A stretch of DNA of 64,000 nt from Desulfobotulus alkaliphilus (lineage in GTDB: Bacteria; Desulfobacterota; Desulfobacteria; Desulfobacterales; ASO4-4): positions 1-64,000 of the forward strand of contig NZ_VLLC01000003.1 of NCBI RefSeq assembly GCF_007830435.1. Direction: 5' to 3'. The position numbers and the translations under genes were made by a program. Every line of letters starts with the position of its first letter. The stretch's first letter is position 1. Of this stretch, positions 17,623 to 29,842 are shown in pieces. The notes beneath the pieces are model-generated. The model worked only from the letters and a program-made list of their open reading frames with translations. It had not been told where the DNA came from and ran no database searches.

Positions 17623-18438
17623 TTATTTTTTTCTTGCTCCGGCAAACTCTTCTTTCACCAAAAAACGTCCTTCCGGATCCCGCTTGAAAAGAATGGCCTG
17701 AAGCCAGTCAAAACCAAACTGCAGCAATGTAACTTCATCTTCACTTATTTTTTGAATAATTTCATCGGAAATATTGTGCATCTTTAAAAAATCCGACTCA
17801 AATACAAATCTTTTGAAACCGTCAATATTATAACAGACCATGAAAAAGAGTTTTCTGCTCTTTTCTGTCATATCCATGGTAAAACCAAAACTTTTTTTCC
17901 TTACAATCAGATCCGTCCATCCCTCATTGATCCTGTCCTGAAGATCAACGCCCTGATCCATGCGCCATTCTGCTATGGACCATTCTTTCGTTTCCTGATG
18001 CCCCTTACAGCGTTCTTCATTGATCATAAAGAAAAAATCATCCTGTGTACCCTCAACCACGTCTTCCATGTGGCTTCTTGTGGCCATGCCTATGGGATAA
18101 TAACGACAGGCACTTGGACGATCGGCATAAATGATGCAACCCTCCCCGTCCCGGACAAAGGGACAGGACTGTTTTTCATCATCCAGAAGGCGCATTACCG
18201 GTACGGGCAGGCCTGTTTTTTCAAGAATCTGAGGTTCCGTATATACGGCAAGAAATTCATCGGAAGGAATTCCCATACGGTTTTTAATGCGGATAATATC
18301 ATAGGGAGTCAGCATGATATTAATTTTCCGGCAGCAATCCGTAAAACAGGGAACCCCCGGATGGCAGTCGAAGCAGAAACGGCTTTCTCTGGTTAACTGG
18401 ACGGGAACTGCCTCGTTCACATATTCCTGATCACTCAT
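17623..18438 (-). CDS. YkgJ-family cysteine cluster protein
   Basis: The protein has 271 residues; the start at MSDQEYV is preferred because GGAAGGA lies nine bases before it. The N-terminal region has the CxxC-type cluster characteristic of YkgJ proteins: CFDCHPGVPCFTDCCRKINI near residue 25, followed by PYDIIRIKNRMGIPSDEFL, then CPFV, GCIIY and RPSACRYYPIG. These cysteines probably bind zinc or an iron-sulfur cluster. The family's function is unknown. The C-terminal 130 residues carry no recognisable domain. It is convergent with dapA and divergent from ilvE. Confidence 0.82.
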   Translation of the reverse strand: MSDQEYVNEAVPVQLTRESRFCFDCHPGVPCFTDCCRKINIMLTPYDIIRIKNRMGIPSDEFLAVYTEPQILEKTGLPVPVMRLLDDEKQSCPFVRDGEGCIIYADRPSACRYYPIGMATRSHMEDVVEGTQDDFFFMINEERCKGHQETKEWSIAEWRMDQGVDLQDRINEGWTDLIVRKKSFGFTMDMTEKSRKLFFMVCYNIDGFKRFVFESDFLKMHNISDEIIQKISEDEVTLLQFGFDWLQAILFKRDPEGRFLVKEEFAGARKK

Positions 18439-18611
18439 AAATTTTTTTCCTTCCATACCATTGAATTTTTTTTCAAATTTTATCCGGTATTAATAAAAAA
18501 AGCAGAACTTTCCTTATCCCATCAGTAAAAACACCTGTATAAAAACGAAAACAAGGTATAAAATACCCCCCGACATCTTTTAAAGTTCCTCAAAATCCGG
18601 AGAAAAACCCC

Positions 18612-19673
18612 ATGAATATTTCTTTTACAGCCAGCAGGCACCCCAAAAAAAAACCCGAAGACCATGAACTCAGTTTTGGTACCCGGTTTACAGACCACAT
18701 GCTTCTCATGGATTACAGCCTTGAAAAGGGCTGGCATGATCTGCGCATTGTTCCCTATGATAATTTTTCACTTCCTCCGTCCACAACGGTTTTCCATTAC
18801 GGTCAGGCCATTTTTGAAGGTCTCAAAGCCTACAGGCGTAAAGACAATCAAATTCAGCTCTTCCGGGCAAAGGACAACTTTGACCGCTTCAACCGTTCCG
18901 CCAGACGCATGTGCATCCCCGAAATAGAAAGGGATTCTGTCCTTGACGCCCTGAAGGAACTGATCCGTATAGAAGAAGACTGGGTTCCTTCCAGCCATGG
19001 TACCTCTCTTTACATCCGCCCCACCATTATTGCAACCGACCCCTTCCTTGGAATACGGGCTTCCCATACCTATCTTTTTTTTACCATCCTGTCTCCTGTG
19101 GGAGCCTATTACCCCGAAGGTTTTAATCCTGTAAAAATATGGGTAACCAGCGAGTATGTCCGTGCCGTACCCGGTGGCGTGGGGGAGGCAAAAACCGCAG
19201 GGAATTACGCAGCCAGCCTTTATGCCTCAGAAAAAGCCCAGAAGGAAGGATACACGCAGGTTTTATGGCTGGATGGCAAAGAGCACCGCTACATAGAAGA
19301 GGTGGGCTCCATGAATATCTTCTTTGTAATCAACAATACCATTGTCACCCCTGAACTCAATGGCAGTATTCTTTCCGGTGTTACCCGCAATACGGTGATA
19401 CAGGTAGCCAGAAAAAATGGCCTGTCTGTTTCTGAAAAAAGGATTTCCATTGATGAAATCTGTGAGGCCCATGAAAAAGGCGAGTTAAGTGAAGCCTTTG
19501 GCTCAGGAACCGCCGCTGTTATTTCTCCTGTGGGCACCATCCGCTACAAGGATCATATTCTCACCATAAAAAATGGCGTTGCCGGTCCCATATCCACCAT
19601 GCTTTTTGATGAAATTACAGGCATTCAGTATGGTGAAAAGGAAGATTCTTTCCAATGGACTGAAATTATATAG
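18612..19673 (+). CDS. ilvE: Branched-chain amino acid aminotransferase (class IV PLP enzyme)
   Basis: The protein has 353 residues, the length of the group II (eukaryote-like) BCATs. Visible motifs: LPPSTTVFHYGQAIFEGLKA, RFNRSARRMCIP, SLYIRPTII, the PLP lysine in VGEAKTAGNYAASL, QVLWLDGKEHRYIEEVGSMN, NGSILSGVTRNTVI and EAFGSGTAAVISPVG. It catalyses the last step of Val, Leu and Ile synthesis using glutamate. It forms its own transcription unit with a hairpin behind it. Confidence 0.95.
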   Translation: MNISFTASRHPKKKPEDHELSFGTRFTDHMLLMDYSLEKGWHDLRIVPYDNFSLPPSTTVFHYGQAIFEGLKAYRRKDNQIQLFRAKDNFDRFNRSARRMCIPEIERDSVLDALKELIRIEEDWVPSSHGTSLYIRPTIIATDPFLGIRASHTYLFFTILSPVGAYYPEGFNPVKIWVTSEYVRAVPGGVGEAKTAGNYAASLYASEKAQKEGYTQVLWLDGKEHRYIEEVGSMNIFFVINNTIVTPELNGSILSGVTRNTVIQVARKNGLSVSEKRISIDEICEAHEKGELSEAFGSGTAAVISPVGTIRYKDHILTIKNGVAGPISTMLFDEITGIQYGEKEDSFQWTEII

Positions 19674-19677
19674 TTTT

Positions 19678-19758
19678 TTAAAGCAAAGGAGCCAGGATCT
19701 GCAAAAGCACCGGATTCATCAGGGTATGCAGACAGATGCTGTCTCCTTTGTTCTTTAA
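19678..19758. terminator. Candidate bidirectional terminator
   Basis: TTAAAGCAAAGGAG (19678-19691) pairs with CTCCTTTGTTCTTTAA (19743-19758) with small internal mismatches around a 51-base loop, between the convergent ilvE and transglycosylase genes. The long loop makes this moderate evidence. Confidence 0.4.
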
Positions 19759-19767
19759 AAAAAGGTC

Positions 19768-20355
19768 TCATTTTCTGTATTCTTCACGGAATTCTAAAAC
19801 CCTTTTGATATAATTAAGGGTTTCAGAAAAAGGCGGCACACCACCGTATCTTTTAACCGTGGAAGGACCCGCATTGTAAGCGGCAAGGGCCAGTTCCACA
19901 TCTTCTTCAAACATATCCAGCATCATGCGCAGATACCTTGTTCCTGCCATAATGTTTTCCCTTGGATTAAAGGGATCCCTCACTCCAAGTTCCCTGCTGG
20001 TCGATGGCATCAGTTGCATGAGTCCCTGGGCACCCTTAGGTGAAACGGCTTTCGGGTTAAAGGAGGATTCCGCCCGGACCACAGCCTTCACCAGAAATGG
20101 GTCCACCCCGTGATAATTTGCCGCCACCCGGATATTTTCATCATAAAAAGTCAGTTTTCCAGTGTCACTCCCCTTTTTATCCCCTCTCTCACTCATAAAA
20201 AACTTGTAGTTGGAGGATGTGGGTGTATTGGTAAAACGGACAATCCCTTTTTCATCCACATACATATAAATATCTGCAGCCGCCTCTCCATAAAAAAAAA
20301 GGAGTGCGTGGATAAAAAAAACAAAAAAATTGACAAGTGATATATGACGTATCAT
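19768..20355 (-). CDS. Lytic transglycosylase (SLT/GEWL domain) with DUF4124
   Basis: The protein has 195 residues. A signal peptide (VNFFVFFIHALLFFYGEAAA) is followed by a short DUF4124-like strand pair (ADIYMYVDEKGIVRFTNTPT) and the goose-type lysozyme domain. The catalytic Glu is in VKAVVRAESSFNPKAVSPKG, followed by AQGLMQLMPST, NPRENIMAGTRYL, ALAAYNAGPSTV and FSETLNYIKRVL. It cleaves peptidoglycan to 1,6-anhydro products in the periplasm. The layout matches small Slt-type proteins common in this phylum. Confidence 0.92.
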   Translation of the reverse strand: MIRHISLVNFFVFFIHALLFFYGEAAADIYMYVDEKGIVRFTNTPTSSNYKFFMSERGDKKGSDTGKLTFYDENIRVAANYHGVDPFLVKAVVRAESSFNPKAVSPKGAQGLMQLMPSTSRELGVRDPFNPRENIMAGTRYLRMMLDMFEEDVELALAAYNAGPSTVKRYGGVPPFSETLNYIKRVLEFREEYRK

Positions 20356-20482
20356 TTTTTATATCCGCTTTTTTATAACGATAGCCCCACATCCCCACCC
20401 GATCAGCCCATATCAAGCCTCACAGGATTTGATAAACACTTGCGCAGGCATACAGGAAGTATATTGCTTCTTTTTAAAAAAG

Positions 20483-20828
20483 GTAACTGTTCAGCACAGT
20501 TTTCCAAGTACCATACCTGCAAGACAGATGCACAGGCCCCAGGCTATTTGCCCGTGACGCAATCTTATTCGGGAGCTTCTTGCCCTGTGCGGAAGCGGCA
20601 AAAACTCCCCGCCACAGGCAGGATAAGCTTTTTGATTACCATGGCAGGCTTAAGCACGCTGCCTTGTGGCGGCTCAGACAGTTTGCCGCTTCTTTCGCAC
20701 AGGCCTGCAAAGCTCTGATCCGAAACGATTGCAATGTCACCTGCAAATAGCCACGGAGCCTTGCAACAGTACGAAGCTGCTGCAATTACAGCATTGGCAG
20801 TTCGAAATAAACTGTTCTGAATAATTAC
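20483..20828 (-). mobile_element. IS66-type MITE, copy D (exact 8-bp duplication, touches a stop codon)
   Basis: This 346-bp full-length copy is in the reverse orientation. It is flanked by exact TAAAAAAG duplications (20475-20482 and 20829-20836). Its terminal base pair at 20828 is the third base of the TAG that ends the EndoQ-UvrD gene. Removing the element and one duplication would leave TAA at the same place, so the protein was not changed. Confidence 0.92.
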
Positions 20829-23800
20829 TAAAAAAGATTCATCTGCCCGTCTTTTCTGACCTTTTTTACCTTTTGCTTTTTTTCTTCTTCCTTTTCCAGC
20901 AGGGTCTCAAGTTCCAGAACAAAGGGGGATACCTCTCTTTTCCGGGAAATGCCAAAAATGTTTCTTTTCCCGGCCCAGCTCATCCACAGAGAGGAGCCTG
21001 CCCTTGTGATGGCCACATAAAAAAGCCGTCTTTCCTCTTCGTCTGATACATGAAAGGATTCGCCACCGGAGTAGGGCAGCCATCCTGCTTCACAGCCCGG
21101 CATAAAAACAACAGGAAACTCAAGTCCCTTGGAAGCATGCATGGTCAGAATCCTTACTTTTTCAGCCTTAAAATCCAGACCGTCCAGCTCCCTGTTCAGA
21201 CTTACGCTTTTCAAAAAATCTTCCGGAGACCGGTTTTCTGCAAGAGAGAGAAGACCTTCTTTAAAAGGCCCCCCTGTGAATGAGGGACTCTTTTCCAAAA
21301 AAGAAAAAATGGATGCCACCACCTCCCTGCTGTCTGAAAGGGAGGGACAGCTTTTTTGGATCTCCATAACAACATCCCTCAGGGGTCTCAATTCCTCATG
21401 TTTTTCAAAAAGAGCAGAAATTCTAAGATTTTCATCCATACATTCCAGAAGAAAAGAGTCTTTTATTTTCATATCCAATGGCAGCTTAAAAAGATTCCAT
21501 ACGCCGGCCATGCCCGTTACCACACGAAAGAGGGATATGATTTTCTGAATTTCTTCATTTTCAAGGAACCGTTTTTCCGATGCGGATGCAAAGGGAATGC
21601 CTCTTTTTAAAAATACCTTTTCTATGACCTCAGCCTGTTTCCGCGTTCTTATGAGAACGGCCATATCAGAAAAACCCCAGCGCTCACCATCATGGTCGTC
21701 CTTTCCCGCATAAATGGCCTGATGCCCTGTTCCTCCGATCCCCTTCTGAATACGATCGGCAAGCCACTCCGCTTCTTCATATTCATCCCTGCAAGATCGA
21801 AGAACAACAGATCTTCCTGATATATCGGAAAACACCCTGAGGGATGCATCCATTTTTTCCTTTTTAGACAAAAGCTCCCAGGCTGTTTCAAGAATCCTGT
21901 CCGTGGACCGGTAGTTACGGACAAGGTGGAAGACTCTGGTTTCAGGCCAGTCTTTCATAAAAGAATCAAAATACCCGGGATCTCCCCCCCTGAATCCATA
22001 AATGGACTGATTCGGATCTCCTATGGCGGTAATCCTGTTCATATCCTTTGTCAAAAGTCTGACAAAAGCATATTGAACCGAATCAATATCCTGATATTCA
22101 TCAATAAAAAGAGCTTTGACTTTTCCACATATACGATCATATAGATCCTTGTCTTCCGAAAGAACATGAAACGCCCGGATGACAAGATCATCAAAATCAA
22201 AAAAGCCCAAACGGCTCAGTTCCTTTTCATAGATATCAATAAGATATCCGTCTTCTTTTTCCGGCATTCCGCCGGAAGCCATCAGGCGTCTGCCTTGGGA
22301 AATACGCTCCGCCGCCCTTTTTATCCGCAGATTCAGACCGCTTTTTTCCACACTTTTTTTAACAATCATCCGATGCAGATAATCATCCGGAATGCGGGGC
22401 TCCATTCCTGCTTCCTGCAGAATGAAATATCCAAGTCCATGAAAGGTATAAATCATCACCGATGAGAGATCAGAAACAAGCTGCTGCAGTCTTTCCTTCA
22501 TTTCTTCAGCGGCTTTATTGGTAAAGGTTATGGCCAGAAAAAGAGCATCTTCATCTGCTTTTTCCCTTATCATATGGGCTATTTTACAGGTCAGTGTATG
22601 GGTTTTTCCCGTACCTGGCCCTGCGATAATCAAGGAGGGTCCACGGCTACAGGCTACGGCTTCGGCCTGCTCGTTGTTCAGCCCCGATGTTGCCATATGC
22701 TTCTTATTTACCTGGGGCACATTTCTTTTTTGAAGGGAAGAAGACAGCGAATGAACCTTTACTGAGGGCTTTTTTTCTGTTTTTTTTATATCTGCCGATG
22801 GAAAAAGGCTTTTTTGGGGAGACAGTTCTTTTTTTTCCGCCTTTGAAAATATTTCAACCCTTCCATAGTCTCCGTCAAATCCTCCCTGAATATGGATACG
22901 GTTTTCCCTGACCCGCAGGATGGCCTCGCCCAAAAGGGGAATCCCCAGAGCATTCACCTCATTGATGTCCATTTCAAAAAGAACGGAAAACTCCGGACCC
23001 AGACCGTTGATAATCTGTTCATAACTTTTACCCACTTTTTTGGTATTGGGTCCAACACCCTGTATCTCCGAGAGAATATTTTTTAAAGGCACAAGGCTGA
23101 GAAAGGGAATATGTCCGTTTTCTTCCGGCTCACTGCGGTCTGAGAGTTCACAAACCCTGTATAACACCCCAAGGGTCAGTGCTTTTCCACATACAGGACA
23201 AAGTCCCCCCAGTTTCATGGATTCTTCCGGTGTCAGACGTACACCGCATTTTCTATGACCATCCAGATGATACTTCCCCTCTTCGGGATAAAATTCATAG
23301 GTTCCGAGAAAACGTTCAGGATTCTGATCTTTCAGGGCATGGTACAAGCCCATATAATCAAATTCCGTATCCAGAATATTGGCTTCCCTGCCAAGGTTTC
23401 CGGGAGAATGGGCATCTGAATTGGAAACAAGGGTCAGATGATCCAGAAAGGAAACCCGCCTGTTCATGGGAGGATCCGAAGATAAGCCCGTTTCCACAGC
23501 AAAAATATGGGGCGTAAGATCATCAAAACAGGCCTCCACGCTGTCAAAACCTGATTTTGACCCCAGAAGTGAAAACCATGGCGTCCAGATATGGGCAGGG
23601 ATCAGAAAAGCATGTTCATGGGTTTCCAGAACCATCTCAAGGAGATTCCGGCTGTCCAGACCTAAGATGGGTCTTCCGTCGGAAACAATATTTCCTATGC
23701 GGCCCAGACGCAGATTGAATTTTTTTACACTTTCAAGATCCGGAAAATAGACAAGATTATGGTTTTTACGGACTTTGCCGTCTTTTTTATAAATACAGCT

Positions 23801-24079
23801 GATTTCAGAAGAAAGAATAAAGCGGACCTCACGTCTGCAGGCAGAAGGAACCAGAGCATCCAGTTTTCCAGATATTTCCGGATGAAGCTTATAAAACCCC
23901 GCTTCTGCGGGTACAAGCTTACTTTCAAGCTCTCCATACCAGCCGGGATGGGTACAGTCACCCGTTGCCACAAGGGAAATCCCCTTATACTGGGCTGAAA
24001 GATACAGATGCTCCAGATCCAGGGAAGAAGCCGTTGCCATGGAAAATTTTGAATGGATGTGCAGGTCCGCTATATATCT
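20828..24079 (-). CDS. EndoQ-like PHP endonuclease fused to a UvrD/Rep-type helicase
   Basis: The protein has 1083 residues, starting at MRYIADLHIHSKFS. Residues 1-400 are a PHP-type metallo-domain of the endonuclease Q family: DLHIHSKFS, ATGDCTHPGW, SSEISCIY, PAHIWTPWFS, SNSDAHSPGNLGRE, a four-Cys zinc site ending in LCPVCGKALTLGVLYRVCEL, and helix-hairpin-helix-like segments. After a Lys/Ser-rich linker, residues from about 480 are a full SF1A helicase: Walker A IIAGPGTGKTHTLT, AITFTNKAAEEM, FIDEYQDIDSVQ, GDPNQSIYGFRGG, VRNYRST, TMHASKGLEFPVVF and RRLFYVAITRA. EndoQ cuts 5' of deaminated bases and a fused helicase could unwind the nick. It lies 7 bp behind a small gene of unknown function. 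Confidence 0.88.
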   Translation of the reverse strand, partial: RYIADLHIHSKFSMATASSLDLEHLYLSAQYKGISLVATGDCTHPGWYGELESKLVPAEAGFYKLHPEISGKLDALVPSACRREVRFILSSEISCIYKKDGKVRKNHNLVYFPDLESVKKFNLRLGRIGNIVSDGRPILGLDSRNLLEMVLETHEHAFLIPAHIWTPWFSLLGSKSGFDSVEACFDDLTPHIFAVETGLSSDPPMNRRVSFLDHLTLVSNSDAHSPGNLGREANILDTEFDYMGLYHALKDQNPERFLGTYEFYPEEGKYHLDGHRKCGVRLTPEESMKLGGLCPVCGKALTLGVLYRVCELSDRSEPEENGHIPFLSLVPLKNILSEIQGVGPNTKKVGKSYEQIINGLGPEFSVLFEMDINEVNALGIPLLGEAILRVRENRIHIQGGFDGDYGRVEIFSKAEKKELSPQKSLFPSADIKKTEKKPSVKVHSLSSSLQKRNVPQVNKKHMATSGLNNEQAEAVACSRGPSLIIAGPGTGKTHTLTCKIAHMIREKADEDALFLAITFTNKAAEEMKERLQQLVSDLSSVMIYTFHGLGYFILQEAGMEPRIPDDYLHRMIVKKSVEKSGLNLRIKRAAERISQGRRLMASGGMPEKEDGYLIDIYEKELSRLGFFDFDDLVIRAFHVLSEDKDLYDRICGKVKALFIDEYQDIDSVQYAFVRLLTKDMNRITAIGDPNQSIYGFRGGDPGYFDSFMKDWPETRVFHLVRNYRSTDRILETAWELLSKKEKMDASLRVFSDISGRSVVLRSCRDEYEEAEWLADRIQKGIGGTGHQAIYAGKDDHDGERWGFSDMAVLIRTRKQAEVIEKVFLKRGIPFASASEKRFLENEEIQKIISLFRVVTGMAGVWNLFKLPLDMKIKDSFLLECMDENLRISALFEKHEELRPLRDVVMEIQKSCPSLSDSREVVASIFSFLEKSPSFTGGPFKEGLLSLAENRSPEDFLKSVSLNRELDGLDFKAEKVRILTMHASKGLEFPVVFMPGCEAGWLPYSGGESFHVSDEEERRLFYVAITRAGSSLWMSWAGKRNIFGISRKREVSPFVLELETLLEKEEEKKQKVKKVRKDGQMNLF

Positions 24080-24086
24080 CATTTGT

Positions 24087-24551
24087 TCAGGATTCCTCTG
24101 CAGGCCAGATGGGCTGATCCTTCTCATCCGTAAAAAAACCCATCTGGACAGAAATCAGCGTATCAAACTCAAAATAAAAGGTGGCAGATAAAGCATCGAT
24201 ATCAAAAAAGTCCTGTTCCTCATCCTTTTCTTCAAAAATTTCATGTATGTTGTTTTTCTGAAGAAAATTTTTCAGCTTTTTTTTGGGTAAACGGGCAATA
24301 TTCTCACCAAAAAGATCAAATGCCATGGATTCCACCTCAAAGCATCCAAAACGAAAAGCATCTTCCTCATCAAAATAAAGGGTCAGGCCCTGATCAAAAT
24401 AATAAAGAACCCTTGTCTTTCCTGAGTCTCCATCATCAATAATATCCTTAAAATCCGCCTCACCCAGCAAGGCTTCCACCTGATCTTCCAGCATACCGAA
24501 AACAAGCCCGCCGACACCCTTACCCGGAATAAGACAATGCTTTATATTCAT
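24087..24551 (-). CDS. Small protein of unknown function upstream of the EndoQ-UvrD gene
   Basis: The protein has 154 residues; the start at MNIKHCLIPG follows AGGA by six bases, and an ATG seven codons earlier has no site. No family is recognised with confidence. The opening GKGVGGLVFGMLEDQVEALL resembles the G-x-xFGMt-x-x-eV-x-x-LLG motif seen in several small uncharacterised or immunity-like proteins. The rest is acidic, with a beta-rich C-terminal half (ATFYFEFDTLISVQMGFF). Only 7 bp separate it from the helicase fusion, so they form an operon. Confidence 0.6.
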   Translation of the reverse strand: MNIKHCLIPGKGVGGLVFGMLEDQVEALLGEADFKDIIDDGDSGKTRVLYYFDQGLTLYFDEEDAFRFGCFEVESMAFDLFGENIARLPKKKLKNFLQKNNIHEIFEEKDEEQDFFDIDALSATFYFEFDTLISVQMGFFTDEKDQPIWPAEES

Positions 24552-24700
24552 TATTTTTCCTGTTTTTTTCACAGATGCTTTTTTATCGAATCCGTGCTAA
24601 TGGTATATGGTTATTTTCTGCTGTATATTTCATCCTCAGCCGAAAACAAGGTCCTAATAAAACATCTACAATAACCCTATGATTTTACAAATGGAGTCCC

Positions 24701-25315
24701 ATGGCCCTGCTTTCCGCATCCACTGCCCTTACAAGATACCGTGTTGAGGGCAATAAAGAAACCTTATCCCTTGAGACCATAAGAGAAAAAATTAACAATA
24801 ACCGATTCCCGGAAACAGAAGATCCCGCATCCTTTTTTACCAGCGGATGGACACCTTTCGAATCCCATTATTTATCTGATTTTTCAGAAAAAACAATAAT
24901 TTTTGGAACCCACCTCCTTTTCTGCCTGCGCATTGACAAAAAATCGGTACCCTCCAGGATACTGAAAAAAATGGTTACCATAGAAACACAGAAGCGTCTT
25001 CAGGAATCCGGAAAGGAATTTCTGTCAAAAAATGAAAAAAAAGCACTAAAGGAAGATATTGAAGCCTCCCTTCTGCTCAGGATTCCTGCAACACCCAATA
25101 TTTATGATATTCTGTGGGATATGGAAGCCGAAGAAGTCTACTTTTTTTCCAGCCAGAAAGCCGCCAATGAAGAAGTGGAAACGCTTTTTTTAAAAACCTT
25201 CGGTCTCCATCTTGTCCGGATCTTTCCCTATACGGCAGCCATGTTCAGCAATGAACTCAGTGACATTGAAAAAGATCGTTTTTCAACCTTAAGCCCTGTT
25301 CGTTTTTCGGAGTAA
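24701..25315 (+). CDS. rdgC: RdgC-like recombination-associated protein, N-terminal half
   Basis: The protein has 204 residues, about two thirds of the length of E. coli RdgC (about 300). The regions WTPFESHYLSDFSEKTIIFG, RIDKKSVPSRILKKMV, FLSKNEKKALKEDIEASLLL and IYDILWDMEAEEVYFFS correspond to the N-terminal and central RdgC blocks that form part of the DNA-encircling ring. It stops at SPVRFSE, and the next gene, five bases downstream, carries the C-terminal RdgC motif. This is either a stable two-gene form of RdgC or a split gene. It is divergent from the EndoQ-UvrD operon. Confidence 0.8.
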   Translation: MALLSASTALTRYRVEGNKETLSLETIREKINNNRFPETEDPASFFTSGWTPFESHYLSDFSEKTIIFGTHLLFCLRIDKKSVPSRILKKMVTIETQKRLQESGKEFLSKNEKKALKEDIEASLLLRIPATPNIYDILWDMEAEEVYFFSSQKAANEEVETLFLKTFGLHLVRIFPYTAAMFSNELSDIEKDRFSTLSPVRFSE

Positions 25316-25319
25316 AAGA

Positions 25320-25868
25320 ATGCTTGATATTGCCGTTGCATATAATCGTTTCAGTTTTGTTGGTCAGGAATTTTTAACCTGGCTCTGGTTTATATCTGAA
25401 ACCCAGGATGATATTTTCCAGAAAGTTCATGAAGAAATAACGGATCTGCGCCTTGGAAATCGCATGGTTCTACAAAACCGCTACGGAGATGACCGCATTG
25501 AAACCCTCACCATAAAGGGAGATACCGCAGGACTGGAAGAAGCCATGGTAGCCCTGCAGAAGGGGGCTGTTGTCACTGAAATGCAGATCATTTTCACATC
25601 AGGAGAGCATGAGTGGAGCCTCACACTGAAGGGGGAACATTTAGGGTTATCCGGATTAAAAACTCCGGAAACAGCATCCATAAAAGAAATTGAAGAGACA
25701 GAAGGTGCTGTTATTGAAAAATTCTTTTTAATACATAAGGCCTATGAAATTACAGATAAGCTTTTCATTCATTTTATAAAAATAAGGACAGGAGAAATAT
25801 GGAACAATACCCTTCTGCTTATGAGGGAGTGGGTAAAAAAATCCAATGAAGGTAAAATTCATACCTGA
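25320..25868 (+). CDS. RdgC-like protein, C-terminal half
   Basis: The protein has 182 residues. The opening FSFVGQEFLTWLWFISE matches the G-x-EFLTWLWF motif in the C-terminal third of RdgC proteins. The remainder (RMVLQNRYGDDRIETLTIKG, EWSLTLKGEHLGLSGLKTPE) fits the following beta-rich segment. The gene starts 4 bp after the stop of the N-terminal half in a different frame, with only a poor ribosome site, so it is probably translated by coupling. Both halves keep intact open frames without internal stops, which favours function over decay. Confidence 0.7.
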   Translation: MLDIAVAYNRFSFVGQEFLTWLWFISETQDDIFQKVHEEITDLRLGNRMVLQNRYGDDRIETLTIKGDTAGLEEAMVALQKGAVVTEMQIIFTSGEHEWSLTLKGEHLGLSGLKTPETASIKEIEETEGAVIEKFFLIHKAYEITDKLFIHFIKIRTGEIWNNTLLLMREWVKKSNEGKIHT

Positions 25869-26221
25869 AAAAGTTATAGACAGGCCATGAACAAACCCTG
25901 AAAAAACGCTTAAAATAAAAATTTCATAAATTGTCAGGTTTTAAACAAAGAAAAACAAGTAAACATAAAAGCCTTTTTTTAAACATTTACCCAAAAAAGA
26001 AAAAACAGAAAAAAAAGAAAATATTATCAAAAAAAACAAAAAGATAATTCATTTATAAACAAAAAATCGTTCTGCTTATTATTGGTTTTTTATATTTAAA
26101 AAAGAATAAAAAACAAAAAATTGTAAAAAGCAAAAAAGGCTGGTAAAAAGAAAAGGTTTTTTTGCAGGGCTTAAAATAATTTTCCATTTGATAAAAAAGC
26201 ATCAAAAAAACGGAGAAAAAA
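25869..26221. other. Very AT-rich intergenic region upstream of dnaN
   Basis: 353 bp rich in A tracts, without coding frame. Two near-matches to the DnaA box TTATNCACA are present, TTATAGACA (25874-25882) and TTATAAACA (26053-26061), each one base off. It lies in front of dnaN-gyrB, a gene pair often next to the replication origin. It should also contain the dnaN promoter. Confidence 0.4.
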
Positions 26222-29780
<3,559 letters not shown>

Positions 29781-29787
29781 AAATATA

Positions 29788-29828
29788 AAAATCCCTGTAC
29801 CATGATGCAAAATGTACAGGGATTTTTG
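29788..29828. terminator. Bidirectional intrinsic terminator between gyrB and lon
   Basis: AAAATCCCTGTAC (29788-29800) and GTACAGGGATTTT (29814-29826) form a perfect 13-bp stem with a 13-base loop. The A/T ends provide U tracts in both directions. Confidence 0.8.
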
Positions 29829-29842
29829 TATGCTAATTAAAA

